Shown: positions 38,771 through 50,744 of the stretch, piece by piece
Numbering within the stretch: position 1 is the stretch's first letter
Layout of the letters: the number at the start of each line of letters is the position of its first letter
DNA from: Cryptomeria japonica
Lineage: Eukaryota; Streptophyta; Pinopsida; Cupressales; Cupressaceae
Length of the DNA stretch: 64,000 nucleotides
Assembly: GCF_030272615.1 (NCBI RefSeq)
Contig: NC_081412.1
Span: forward strand, 666,296,352 to 666,360,351
Direction of reading: 5' to 3'
The notes under the pieces: model-generated
Database searches by the model: none
The model's input: the letters and a program-made list of their open reading frames with translations, nothing else
Told to the model about the DNA's origin: nothing
Made by a program: the position numbers and the translations under genes

Positions 38771-39697
38771 CTAATTTAAAGTGTATTCTCCCATGCCTTT
38801 GTCCTGAAATTTGCCTTTAAGTTCACCTTGTTTTGATGTCGAAGGTTTCAGTGACTCAGGGTCAATGTATGCCGAAGAAGGAGCAGCCTCACGATTACTG
38901 GGAATGATGGTTTCAGTATGTGATCTCAGGTTATTACAATATATGAACGGATAAGGATCACCGTTAACTGTTACCTCAACTCCATTATGAGGAAACTTAA
39001 TGCATTGATGATATGTCGATGGGACTGCCCTCATTTCATGAATCCAAAGACGTCCTAGCAATATATTGTATGTGAGATCCAGATCTAGGACTTGACAAAC
39101 CACATCCTTTGTGACTGGCCCAATTCTTAGAGGTAAGGTGATTGTGCCCTTGGATGAGCGCTCTTCATCATCATATGCCTTAATGGTGATTTGATTTGTC
39201 GAATTCACAGCTTTATCAGAATATCCCAATTGTTTGATGGTGCTCAATGTACAAATGTTTAGACCAGCTCCTCCATCTATCAGGACTCACTTTATTCGAT
39301 GTTTGTGTATGAAGGCTTCAACATGTAAAGGTGCATTATGTGGCTGATTTACGGAGGCGTCATCAGCTTCTGTGAAAGTAAGTGAATGTGGAATGGAAAG
39401 GTATCCCACCATGGCTTGAAACTGGTCCACGTTCAGATCAGTAGGAACGGCGGTGTCTCTCAAGATTTTGTCAAGAATAGCTTTATGAGCAGGAGATATG
39501 CGTAAGAGCTCAAGGATGGAGATGAGCGCGGGTGTCTTCCCTAACTGTTCTACAAGGTCATACTCAGGCTTGGTTGATGAAGAAGCGGTATTTTTAGTGG
39601 AGGCACCTGGCAACGTAATTTTACCTCGACGAGTTGTAACATGACATTCAGAGGTAGATTCGGAAGAAGATCCAACACCTCTTAGGACAATCTTGGG
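38771..39697 (-). pseudogene. Aspartic protease region of gag-pol, broken
   Basis: The same frame as gag and RT is interrupted by TGA at 39287 and TAG at 38771. The active-site loop VLIDGGAGLN lies just after the 39287 stop, followed by PLRIGP, YNILLGRLWIHEM and YHQCIKFP blocks typical of gypsy proteases that cut the polyprotein. The upstream part (39290-39613) is the gag-protease linker. Confidence 0.8.
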
Positions 39698-41841
39698 TCA
39701 CTGAGGAGGATTCTCAGGGTTTTTGTTCTTGATGGTAATAGTAGAGATATGATTGTCCATCGAGATATGATTGATAGTTGAGTCATAGTTATAAGGTGCT
39801 CTAGTATAGTTGGCTTGATCATCTGTGACTTTGGCTTTTCCTTTGTCATGCTTTGGGAATGGTTCCTTAAACATCTCATGTTCTTGATTGGATGAGTGTC
39901 CCTCAATCTCAATGTCACCTCTATCAATGAGATCTTGCACAATATTCTTCAGTCGATGACAATTACCTGTTTTATGACCCTTGCTCTTATGAAATTCACA
40001 ATACTCATCATCATTCCACCAATTTGGTTTGACCTTTGGTTCGTATGGAGGAAAATCTGGAACTGTGATCACTTTGTTTGCCACAAGCTTTTTGAAGACT
40101 GATTCAAGTGGTTCTCCCAATGGGGTGTACTTCCTTCGTGATCTAGAAGTTGTTTGAGTATTCACTTGATTGTTTGTAGAACTTGATCCCGAAAAGATGA
40201 ATTTGGGTCGCACTGTGTTGGCATCAACAACACCATCATTGACTGTGTTCTTGTTTTTATTCCAAAATCTTGGCTTGTCTTTTCCTTTAAAGTCATCTTT
40301 GTTTTCCTTGAATATCTTAATGACTCCTTGTTCAATTAAGACCTTTTCTGTTGCTAAGCCCTTTTCAATAACATCCTTGAAGGTGGACAAACAAGCTTTC
40401 CTTAGATCATAGCCAATGTCCTTGTTAACGTTTTGAGTGAACATTTCTACCATTTGTTTTTGTGGGATTTCACAAGAGCATCTGCTAGCTAGATTTCTCC
40501 ATCTTTGTAAAAATGACGCAAAAGATTCTCCCTCCTTTTGCTTAGTATTGCACAAAGTAGTGACTGAGATATTTGTTTCTATATTGTAGGAGAAATGCTG
40601 AATAAATGCCTCTGCTAAGTCACCCCATGACTTAATACCAGGTGGTAATTGAGAGAACCATTCCATAGCTTGATCGCCTAAGCTTTGTGGGAACAACCTC
40701 ATCAAATATGTTTCTTCTGCCGCTACCTCAATGCAGGCTGTGAAAAATTGTCTTATGTGTGCCTTGGGGTCCCCTTTTCCTCTATACTTGTCAAATTTTG
40801 GCGTCACAAAGTGTGCAGGAAATGGAGGCATTGGAATGCTCTTATCAAATGGATAAGGACATATGTCTCTCATAGTGTATGTTGGTTTTGGTGTACTCAT
40901 GTCCTCCATTTTCTTTTGTAAATCTCTGATTTGTTGCTCCAAATTGCTCTTAGGTGGAGATCGATTTCTTGTAGCATACCCCATGTTTGAGACACCAATT
41001 TGAGGAGGAGCTTGTTGCATGTATGGATGATATTGATCATAGACATGTTCATATGGAGGAGGTCTATATTGATGCGGCATATAGGGAGCACTTGGTATAG
41101 CTTCATGTTGAGGAACCCCATATCTATTTTGTGCATGTATACCATATTCTATAGGCATGTCATGTTCCATTGTGTTGCCCCCAAATTTGACATGAGGTTT
41201 CCTTGTGTCCAAATTTTGAGCATGCCTTTGAATGTCCACTTGTTTTGATTGATCCATAGCTTGAGCATGTGATTGAGCATATCTATCTACATAAGGCTTC
41301 CATAATGGTCTTCGAAGGTAAGTATCATATGTTTGACCATGTGTATGTGGAACTTCTGGTTTTTGAAGCAAAGCTGATGGTGATTCAGGTACCATATGCG
41401 GTCCTCTATTTCCTCCACTATTAGGTCTCCTTTGATCCATGTTGGAGTGAGTTTGTTGCGAGGGTCGGTTTTCCATAAGTTGAGACATGTCAAAGTCATG
41501 AGGTATTTTAGCTCCACTTTGTGCCATCATGTGTAAGAAGTATTGTCTATCCCTCCTCATTATTTCTTCAACCAATCTATTGAAATGAGGATTCATAATG
41601 GATTCTTCTACATCTGCTGATTGTATTGAAAGTTGTCCACATTGTCATTGTGTGTAGCATTGTTGTTTGTAGTGTCTGCGTTTTCCAAATTTGGAATGTT
41701 TTTATAAACATCCATGTCAGACAATGTCGTGTGCTCAGGATTGAAAAATAAATCGTTGTCATACTCATAAGAACTCATGTTTGCAGATTCTTGAGCCTCT
41801 CTAGCTTTTCTCCTAGATTTTTGAAGACGGGTTTCAACCAT
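39698..41841 (-). pseudogene. gag region
   Basis: Gag would form the virus-like particle. ATG at 41596 gives 632 codons to TGA 39698. An upstream ATG at 41841 (METRLQKSRRKA after an initial MV) reads 77 codons in another frame and ends at 41608, so a one-base shift near 41615 may have split the true N-terminus. A Gln/Pro/Tyr-rich N-terminal part precedes the retrotransposon gag domain (about residues 270-430: MEWFSQLPPGIKSWGDLAEAF, with LCNTKQKEGESFASFLQRW). A zinc-knuckle-like CEFHKSKGHKTGNCH lies near residue 560. Confidence 0.88.
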
Positions 41842-42324
41842 GAACTAGGTGTTTGACCAAGATGTGAGAGACTAGATGAAAAATGGAAAGAGTATGGAAG
41901 ACCAAGAGTTGTATGGAGTGTAAATGAATCTTGAGGTGTACTTGCAATGTCCAAAGTGTAAGACCAAGTATGTATGTAGTAGAGTAGGTGTGACTTCCAA
42001 AGAGATGATAGTTTCTCTTGATGAGGTAAGCTAACCTTGACTCTAAGTAAGACCAAATGAGACCCAAAGGTAAGAAACCTTGATGAGGGACCACTTAGCA
42101 AAGTGTAGTTGTATGTAGTATGTTGACAAAATATGATGAGGACAAGCAAGTGACCTTTTGACTCAAGTTTAGACAAGTATGAATGTAAAATGAGATGTGA
42201 AGCAATGATGGACTGTATGAGACCCAAAGACAGGTTGAATGCTAGATGAAACCTGAAGAAACAACCTAGGAAGCTCAAGTATTCCGAAACTGATTTCTTT
42301 TGTTTGCTGGACTGTAAAAATTTT

Positions 42325-42495
42325 CAATTCTGGACACAGACACTTCTGTATACTTCACAGACGCGATTCCTAGACACAGACGTGTCTCTATTCGATACAG
42401 ACGCTGCTAGAAACACAGATGCTATTATGCCCTTTACAGATGCGTTTAGATGACTCAGACGTGGTTAGAACAGACACAGACGCGTTTCTGTAAAC
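42325..42495 (-). repeat. GCGTCTGTGT array, gag leader, proximal block
   Basis: On the minus strand there are at least six loose copies of GCGTCTGTGT (plus strand acacagacgc, tacagacgc, actcagacg), located 0.5 kb upstream of the gag ATG at 41841. Confidence 0.7.
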
Positions 42496-42734
42496 TTCGT
42501 GCAATTTTTCCAATCTGTGAAGTTGTTTTTGTTGTGACCAAATCCGACTGTTTGACTGTTTTTCGTGACAAGAGGACACAATGTTGATGAGGACTCAATG
42601 TTTGCAAGTGTTTAGACTCCAAAAGTGTGTTGTTTGATGTAAAGTTGTTTTGCATACACTTGAAGACACAAAAGACACAATGTTTTGTTGTTTGGTCTTG
42701 AATGTTTTGAATGTTTAACATAAGACAAGCACAA

Positions 42735-43105
42735 TTCTTATGGCTGGCCAAGACAATAGTTGTTGATCCCACATAGGGTTTTACCCCCGAGGCTACGCTA
42801 TTCAGAGCAGATACTTAGATGCTTGACTTCACTGGCTCCACCCTCGGCACTCACTTCTCGGGTCAGCCAAGCATCAGTCCCCATGAAAACTCCCCATGGC
42901 GAACTTTGTATCTCTACTAAGAACCGTATGTGTGTGGGCCGCTACCAGAGGTCCGACCTCCTGCCTCAACAACTAGAAGAATTTGGGCTTCTAAAACAAA
43001 AAGGTGCTAGTAAGGGCATCCGCTCGTGTGGCCATACATGCGGCACTTTCAGCTCTGTAAATACAGAAGGCTCCCAGCCGGTAGGGGTTACGCCCTACAA
43101 ATGAT
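42735..43105 (-). other. GC-rich block in the gag leader
   Basis: About 370 bp of clearly higher GC than its surroundings, flanked by AT-rich leader. The plus-strand open frame across it resembles no protein I know. It may be a leader intron, a packaging/RNA structure or captured sequence. Confidence 0.45.
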
Positions 43106-43689
43106 CAAATAAATTTGATCAAACGGGTTTATGGGGAGACATAGTGTCGGTATGAACTAATCAGCACACGTTATTCATAGTTTTCACCATGAATACATTT
43201 ATTTATAGTGGTTTGGAAGAAGATGGCTTTTCTTTTGCTACCACTTGGGTTGTTCTCTTCTCACTAGTAGTCCTAATGACCACACGGGAAGACAGGCCCT
43301 CTAAAGATTAAACAAAAAGAGCCTATTGCTCAAGACACAAAAGACAATGATTCAATTTTAGTGCACCAATGGAAGTGTTTGCTAATCTATGAAAACAAGG
43401 CACACAACAAAATTTCAAAACCCTAGCCAAGGACCTGCAACAAAATTTGTTAGTAGTTTGGGTTGTTTCAAATGATCACCCCTTCCTGCAAGCACACAAG
43501 TTAGGTAAATTTTAGAAACCCAAAAGACTTTGTGAAAGAGGGGCCTTCAACAAAAACGTTTTGCTTCCAAGACAAGCTGCACAAACTTAGTTAGCTAGAT
43601 CTGAAAGGGTTAGTCCAAAAATAAACCAGATCTGAAACCCTAAGTGCGAAATCCGAAAATTGCATCAAAGAAAATTTAAAAATTTCGAA

Positions 43690-43920
43690 ACAGTCAAAAA
43701 CATAGACGCTGTTACCGCCGACACAGACGCGGCCAAAAATCACAGACGCCCCTCTCTGACACAGACGCGAGCAGAAACAACACAGACACGCTTATGAAAC
43801 ACAGACGCCCCTGTCTGAAACCTGCAAAATAAAATTTGTTGGAAACACAGACGTGATTCTAGATTCCGCAGACGCTCCTGAAACTCAGAGATGTGATCCG
43901 AAAGTTCGCAAACGCGGAAA
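43690..43920 (-). repeat. GCGTCTGTGT array, gag leader, distal block
   Basis: About ten loose copies read on the minus strand as GCGTCTGTGT/GCGTCTGTGTC (plus strand gacacagacgcg and relatives), starting about 110 bp inside the 5' LTR. Confidence 0.75.
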
Positions 43921-44007
43921 AACCTAAAATGTCGTCGAAAAATGTCCGATCTGCAACTTCAAAAACACAAAATCTGCAACAAAAAGGTTAAATGCAAAGG
44001 GACAAGA

Positions 44008-44025
44008 GTCCCACCGGGCGTGCCA
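44008..44025 (-). promoter_or_regulatory. Primer binding site candidate
   Basis: The minus strand reads TGGCACGCCCGGTGGGAC, five bases inside the 5' LTR. It starts with TGG, complementary to a tRNA CCA end. The tRNA species was not identified. Confidence 0.7.
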
Positions 44026-44030
44026 AAATG

Positions 44031-44772
44031 TGTATGGTGAAAATGGATAACAATAATAACAATATTGAAAGGCTAAATGAATCCAACCACAAAACCCTAG
44101 CCTAACAATCAACAAAGATCCACCATAACATATGAAGATTACCTAAGACAATGCAAATCACATGAAATCACAAAGATTATACCATCACATGTCCAATAGG
44201 GTTTTTGATCTCCATTCTTCCTATCTCCATTGATCTTGCTTGATATATTTGCTCTCAGATTTTTATATGCACAAGAGCTCAACAAAGAACGGAATGTGGT
44301 TGCAAGTAGGATCGTAGTGTAGTCAAAATGATTATTAGGGTTTGATAATGAAGGAGGCATCTCCTTAAATAGAAGACACAATATGAAATGGAAGGATAAG
44401 ATTGAGAGGTGTAAAAAGGAGGTCGGCTAGGATTAGAGGGTAGGTAGAAGAAATAGTAAAATAATGAAAGGGGTAGGTAGTGTAGGAATTAAGAGATGAA
44501 TGACATGTGTCATGTGTAGAAAAAGCTAATGAATTAATTAAATAAATAAAGATTTATTTAATTAATAGAAGAAGTAGGATAATTAAATAAATAAGATATT
44601 TATTTAATTTAGGAAAATGATAATTTAAATAAATAAATGTATTTATTTAAATGAGAAATAAGGCTAGAAGAGGATAAATGAATTAATTAAATAAATAAAG
44701 ATTTATTTAATTAATAGAAGAATTAGGCTTAGATATTTATTTAATTAGACATGACAATTTTGGGTGTCTACA
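44031..44772 (-). repeat. 5' LTR of the Tat-like element
   Basis: 742 bp. It is nearly identical to 28602-29362. A TATA-like word (minus strand ctatttaagg) lies around 44363-44372. The 17-bp difference lies in the AT-rich block near 44735. Confidence 0.95.
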
Positions 44773-46548
44773 GTTATACATATCAACAACCACTATAGTT
44801 TTGGGAGCATTACTAAGACAACATGACCATGATGGAAAATAAAGAGCTATATTAATTTGTACTTTAGTTGTATATGATCTCAACTACACTCCTATTGAGT
44901 GTGCATGTATTGCCATAGTATTTTCTTTGTAGAAATTGTAACATTATATGCTTAGCCATCAAACAAAGCTTGTAGCTAAACTCGATCCTCTAAAGTACTT
45001 ACTAAACAAGGTTTCTCTCATAGGATGTCTAGAAAAGTGGGTTATGATCCTTAGCAAGTTTGACACTGAGTGTGTTGAAAGAAAATCTACAAGGGGACAA
45101 ACTATAGAAAAGCAACTTGTGGATCTGCACCTATGGGAGATGATCATCCACTAGTTTTGAATTTTTTAGATGAATCAATCTTCTTCATCACGACTACACA
45201 ATGATGAAATTTTACTTTGATGGGTCCTTTAAACAACATGGAGTAGGTGTTGACATCCTATTCATCACACCACAAAGGGATTCTATTCCTAGATCATACT
45301 GATTAGCATTCTCATGTACAAATAATATTGTAGAATATGAGGCATTCATCACATGAATTAATATGGTTGTTTAGTGGAAGATATAAGAGATACAAATCTA
45401 TGGTGATTCCCAATTGGTCATTCGAAAATGATGAGTATTAGAAAAAGGAAAAGAAATTGATGCCGTATAAATGCATGGTTGATGGCCAATTTTTTTTCAC
45501 CTTAATCACTTTTGAGAAAATTGTATGGATAAATAATAGGGATGTAGATGCCATGGATACCATTGCATATCTCATATATATGCCACCTAGCACTACACAC
45601 TGTGAGTTATTGGTGGAAAATCTCTTGATTCCCATCCATCATTTCTACAACTAGTTGCTACACCTTGGTCGTTTTGTCAGTAGGGACCACATAGGGACTC
45701 AACCTTGTGGGTAAGATACATCCTCCCCTTCCAATGGCCACAAATTCATCATCACTGCCATTGAGTAATTCATGAAGTGGATCGAGGTCATTCCTCTTAT
45801 ACATGTCATTAGTAAACAAATTACCACATTTATCCTCAATTATATCATTTTTCAATATGATGTCTCTATTTCCATTATCACAGATGACAAACATCCTTTC
45901 AAAAACCGGGGTGTTTGTAAACTCTGTGATAAATTCCATATTAGACATCACTTTTCCACCCCATGCTACCCCCATGGTAATAGTCAAGCCAAGTCTTCTA
46001 ATAAAACCATCCTTAAATTCCTTACAAAGATAGTTAATGAATTTGGATATGATTGGCATATTTGACTCAACCCGCCTTGTGGGCATATCACACTAGTGTC
46101 TGCACTCCTATAAGCGCTACACCTTACTCCCTTGTCTACAGATCTAAATCCATCTTACCTATTGAGGTTTATCTACCATATTTATGGGTCTCTTTGCACA
46201 ATCTCATTGATGATGAAGAATTTTGAGTCTCTCAACTTTAGCACTTAGAGCTATTGGATGGGCGTCAACAAAATGCCTTCAGCCATATGAGCATACCAAC
46301 AATGCATGTGCCACAATTACAATCACAAAGTTAGGTCAAGAAATGTTGAGATTGTTGATCTCGTCCTTAGAGAAAATCCAAAAAATCAACAAGATTGGGA
46401 TAACAAGGACAAGTTTGAACATAACTAGTTGGGTCCCTATGTTATTACAACAATCTATAGCTTTGGTGCATATTAATTGGCTACTCTTGAAGGTGAACCA
46501 CTTAAAGATTCCATCAACAACATGCACCTTTGCAAGTTCTATACCTAG
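44773..46548 (+). pseudogene. RNase H, integrase and pol end of the older element
   Basis: Readable blocks in order: ISTTTIVLGALLRQ and LDPLKYLLNKVSLIG (RT-linked RNase H, about 44780-45110), MKFYFDGSF-like and EYEAFI (second RNase H, about 45200-45420), FMKWIEVIPLIHV, FILNYIIFQYDVS and IITDDKHPFKN (integrase core, 45770-45915). HGNSQAKSSNKTILK follows; the codon at the catalytic Glu position is AAG (45991-45993), so Lys. It ends with GEPLKDSINNMHLCKFYT and a TAG at 46546-46548. Many frameshifts and stops show it is long dead. Confidence 0.85.
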
Positions 46549-47220
46549 CCCTTCAGAGAACCTTATTTTATGTCAAAAATACAAAAAAAAATAAAAATTA
46601 AAAAACTAAAATTTAAAAAGTAAAGAGGAATCATTTTTCCTCCAGGGAAAATGACTTTGGTGGCACTTGTGACAAGTACCATGGTGAAAACCAGGCAACT
46701 GGTGCCTTGTGTAATGGCTTTGCTTCTGCTTGCTTCAAGATTCCCTTTGATCATTTCATCTCATATGCCTAATAATCTATTTCACTTCATAATAAACCTA
46801 ACATCCCTACCATTGTTTTGTCATTTTGCTGCTCTCCTTCTCACCCCTCCATAATAATTTTTTCCATCCTTGCTTCACGCATAATAAATAGGTCCTATCC
46901 CTAACTGGGGGTATCTCCTCAATGTGTTCGAATTGGATCCTTGGTACCACATGATAAGAGGAACTTTGTCTCCTACCTTCTCACACATTCACATTCCATA
47001 AACAAATCTCACTTGCACCACCAATCCGTAATAAACTTTCATCATTTTCCATAAGAAAACATCCATATCTAGGATTGAGGCATTTTTAGACAAACAAAAA
47101 CACAACAATGGGCTCCAACCAAATCATCTTTTTGACAATACCTAGACATACCATACATAATGATCCTATTGCTAAAATTAGCTTTTGGCATCACCTATCC
47201 TTTATTAGGACAAAACAAAC

Positions 47221-47950
47221 TTTGGCAGGAAGATCTAATGTTTGTTTTGTTTTAGGTCATCTTTATTTTATTTGATTTTATATTTTGTGACATGTCTTTG
47301 ACTAGAGGAGTGAGAATGAGGCATGATCACTTGATTGATATTTGTGAATTGTTCTCTATTAACACTACGACTTGTCCTAGGACATGATTGTCGATGATCA
47401 TTGAGGACCTATGAGTCTAGTGTGAAAAAGGACATGAACCTTATTGTTTGAAAGTGTATTTTTTCCTTGAAAATGGTATGTGGGTCATCTGGGCCTAACT
47501 CATATCTCGACGATTACATCCAATTTCCATAATAAGCTCCATGATGATGTAACACTCAAACACACACAAGATTGAATATATTTATGGCGAGAAGATCTAA
47601 TGGCTATTTTGTTTTAGGTCGAGTCTTTATTTAATTTGATTTTATCTTTTGTGACATGTTCCCTATGCTACTTGAGGATGCCTTTGACTAGAGGTGCGAG
47701 GATGGGGCATGATCACTTGATTGTTGTTTGTGGATTGTATAACACTATTGCTTGTCCTAGGACATGATTGTCTATAATCATTGAGGACCTATGAGTCTAG
47801 TGTGAAAAAGGACATTCCATATTGTCTAAGGCATATTCTTTCCTTGCAAATGGTATGTGGGTCATTTGGGTCTAACTCATATCTAGATGATTACTTCCAA
47901 TTGCCATAATAAGATACATTATGATATAAAACTCAAACAAACACAAGACT
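47221..47950 (+). repeat. About 362-bp tandem duplication
   Basis: Two units start near agatctaatg (47231 and 47593) and share tttgtgacatg, gcatgatcacttgatt and ggacctatgagtctagtg. They have diverged noticeably. Confidence 0.85.
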
Positions 47951-48199
47951 ATATCACCTCCATATCAATACATCATCTAAGACATATATAGATCTAGGAA
48001 CATACATCATAAGATCATATAACACATATCATAAGTGCATCTATACACATCACATAATATCATACACATCATATAAGTCACCGCCAAAAAAAGTGTCATC
48101 TCATGTATATAATAAAAAATCAGTGTCAAAGTACAATGATGTCATATTACAATATGGTTACTAGGAGCTCCAAAATAACTATCACTCAGGTTTCTATAT

Positions 48200-50000
48200 C
48201 AAAATGGTACATTATGACCTATAGGATCTATGATGTGCTCCCGCCCTCAAACCCCACTGGTCTAGCATGATGCTAAGCTCTTGAGGGTCCTGCCCCCCTG
48301 ACCCTGGTGGTAGTCGCAGTGGTGGTGGCCCCATCGGTCCCATAACCCTTGCACTCTTCAACTAAGATCTCTAAGACCTTCCATAAGTGCTCTACAAAAA
48401 AATGCCTTCTTGTGGACTGGGAGGAACCTACGACTCATATAATTGTTGATAGTATAGAGCCTCCATCCCTGCCCACGTACACTCCCGCACTGTGGTTGCC
48501 ATATCCCCCTGTGCTACTATTCGGGCCTGCAGTAATGTAGCCTTTTCTCTGCCATATTAGACTATCATCGCGTCTCTCTCCCTTGTCAAGGTCTCCACTT
48601 GTCTCTTCATTACCGCTACCTGAGCATCCCTAACAGCTATCTCACAATGTAGTACCCCAATCTAGGCATCTCGGGCTCTCAGCTGTGCCTATAAAGCTAC
48701 AATCTGGCCATCTCGATCATCATGTCCCTGTATTGAGGCTAGGCCTATACCTGTAGCTGCATCTGCGGTTGTCTCCCTCATCCTCTTGGTGGTTGAGGCA
48801 CTATTGCCACCTGCAATATGGGTATCTGTCCGAGGACACCATCCCCACTTTGCCTTCCATCCCCCCATCTCCTCCATCTCGTTCTACCACTTAATCTTCC
48901 TATTGTCTCCTCCTCCACTACCTCTCAATTGTGGCTCATTGCCATCATCATCAAACCTCGGTGGTAGCTCTCTTGGACCGATCAACCATGGAGGCGCATT
49001 GTAAACCAAGCCTCAAAAATTGCTGTCATGCTTGCATCCGCAATATCCCTCTGCATATCCCACCATGTTGATACAAATTCCCTAAACTTTGCGAAATCCA
49101 CCTCATAGGATAAATTCATCCCCCATCAATGCCTCTCCCGAGTAGTCTGGGCAAACTCTCTTGAACCCCAAGGCATGTCCTACATCTCTCCAAATTGATG
49201 CAGAACCCTATCTGGTAGATTTCTCTCTATGACATAAGGGGTACTCTCGATCAAACAAGAAGTTTGAAACACATACAGAAGCTCAACATCATCATCCTCC
49301 TAGTCCTCACAATCTAAATAAGGCATCTATTTCATTGTGTTGACCTCATCAAACACTCGATGCCAATACTCCATCTTACCTGCCTTAGGATGCGTTGTCA
49401 TAGCACTATGCATAAGGACATATGATTGTTCTACACCTCTAAACCTCATGCATACTAGCCTTGTGATTGCTATATGCCCCTACAACCAAATATGTAGTAC
49501 AGTGTAACCCTTGTAGCTAGATTTGCTTCACTTAAATATACAAATTAATGTAGATCATGATAAAGGTTGGCCAATAGACAAGGGCCCATTGTAAATTGTG
49601 TCCTATCCATAATCATTTGCTCCAATGTGCACCCCCAACCTACAGATAGCTCGTGTGACCACCTATCAGGGCACATGAGTCCCCCAACTACTTTAGTCAT
49701 CATCGATGGAAGTGACGCACAATATATTACCATATCTCTCTAGCTAACCTCTTTGCTCCTGATGTCTAGTTCCTCATTGCTAAAAGTCCATCACAAGAAT
49801 TCCTTGTCACCTACCTAATCATATACTACAAGCTAAAAAAAATCAAAATCTACTAGACATCCTCCATGATATTGAGTTCTCTCAAATTAACAAATTGAAT
49901 GAGCAATGCTCACTATTCCATCTCTCTGCAAGCATTGTCAACATCCCTAGGTTAGCTTAAATATTAGGCATAAATGTTGTGTGCTAGAGTCCTATAGCCG
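48200..50000 (-). pseudogene. Decayed antisense PMD ORF of the older element
   Basis: The best block, 49545-49733 on the minus strand, reads VVGGLMCPDRWSHELSVGWG then GPCLLANLYHDLH, matching the PMD of the younger element (FLCPDRATRGLAVGWG, GPCVLAHLYYELH). Nearer the end (48560-48740) a charged coiled-coil segment is readable (VAVMKRQVETLTRERDAMIV), matching the tail beyond the stop in the younger copy. Stops and shifts occur throughout. It lies antisense to and downstream of pol, as in the younger element. Confidence 0.75.
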
Positions 50001-50029
50001 CAAGCATTGTAAGGAAGCTAAGTAGTAGA

Positions 50030-50740
50030 ACAATTTCCTACATTAACCTTGAGAGGAGGGTAATGCAAAAACTTTTATAGATCATTACAATAGTTACAAA
50101 AATTTAACAAAAATAAACATAAATAACATGCGTACCACATCATAGTGATTTACATGAGGAAAACCCTTTCAAGAGAAAAACCCCACACTCCAAAAGATAC
50201 CCAATATATTATTCAAAAAACAACAATAGATTACAATATACTCGTGGAGCAAGCTTTTTACAAGAGTATCACCAATGGAGATCCAAAGGCAACTCAACAA
50301 CTATTAGACTCTTCAAATACATCACAAGACATAGTTGTAATACAATGCCCTCATAAAATAGGGCTGCCTTTTAGGAAAAAAAAGTGCACAAAACATCCAT
50401 TGTCAGATCTATGAGCTAATGATAAACAATCAATATTTACAATAATGACAAATTATACATAAAATGTGGCTACACCCCCGAATTCCACAAGGGGCATACC
50501 CCCTTGCAACCCCCACGTTCATTTATCAACAGTAACCTTTTATTATTGCAAGGTTGGGATGCCAATTTCCTAACAAGCACATCATGATCTGTTTTTGATA
50601 GATTGGGCTGCATGCCTTATGTAAGAGGATGCCTCTCATGAGACATATATCCGCTTGCGACCAAAACAACCATTGCATTAGCTAATCAAACATTTTGTCA
50701 ACTTAACATTCAACCTATCAATTCATCAAACTTGGTCAAC
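50030..50740. other. Spacer of the older element, possibly with a small inserted repeat
   Basis: The words gaggaaaaccctttcaag and agagaaaaacccc (about 50155-50190) and a GC-richer line near 50465-50515 look like fragments of another LTR. No termini were found. Confidence 0.3.
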
Positions 50741-50744
50741 TACC

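Larger units (their letters stand above)
28602..44772 (-). mobile_element. Complete Ty3/gypsy element, Tat-lineage type, with antisense PMD ORF
   Basis: It is 16.2 kb long. The LTRs at 28602-29362 and 44031-44772 both run TG to CA and differ, by my reading, at only three positions plus a 2-bp and a 17-bp indel. Flanks are the 5-bp duplication GTTAT (28597-28601 and 44773-44777). gag-pol lies on the minus strand, so 44031-44772 is the 5' LTR. A PBS-like site and a polypurine tract sit at the proper places. The order is gag, protease, RT, RNase H, a second RNase H, integrase. A second RNase H and an antisense extra ORF downstream of pol are known traits of the Tat lineage. The coding regions are broken, so this copy is non-autonomous. 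Confidence 0.93.

Noticed and set aside
42760-43104. Plus-strand 114-codon frame
   Set aside because: It lies antisense in the gag leader within a GC-rich block and shows no domain; openness is explained by composition.
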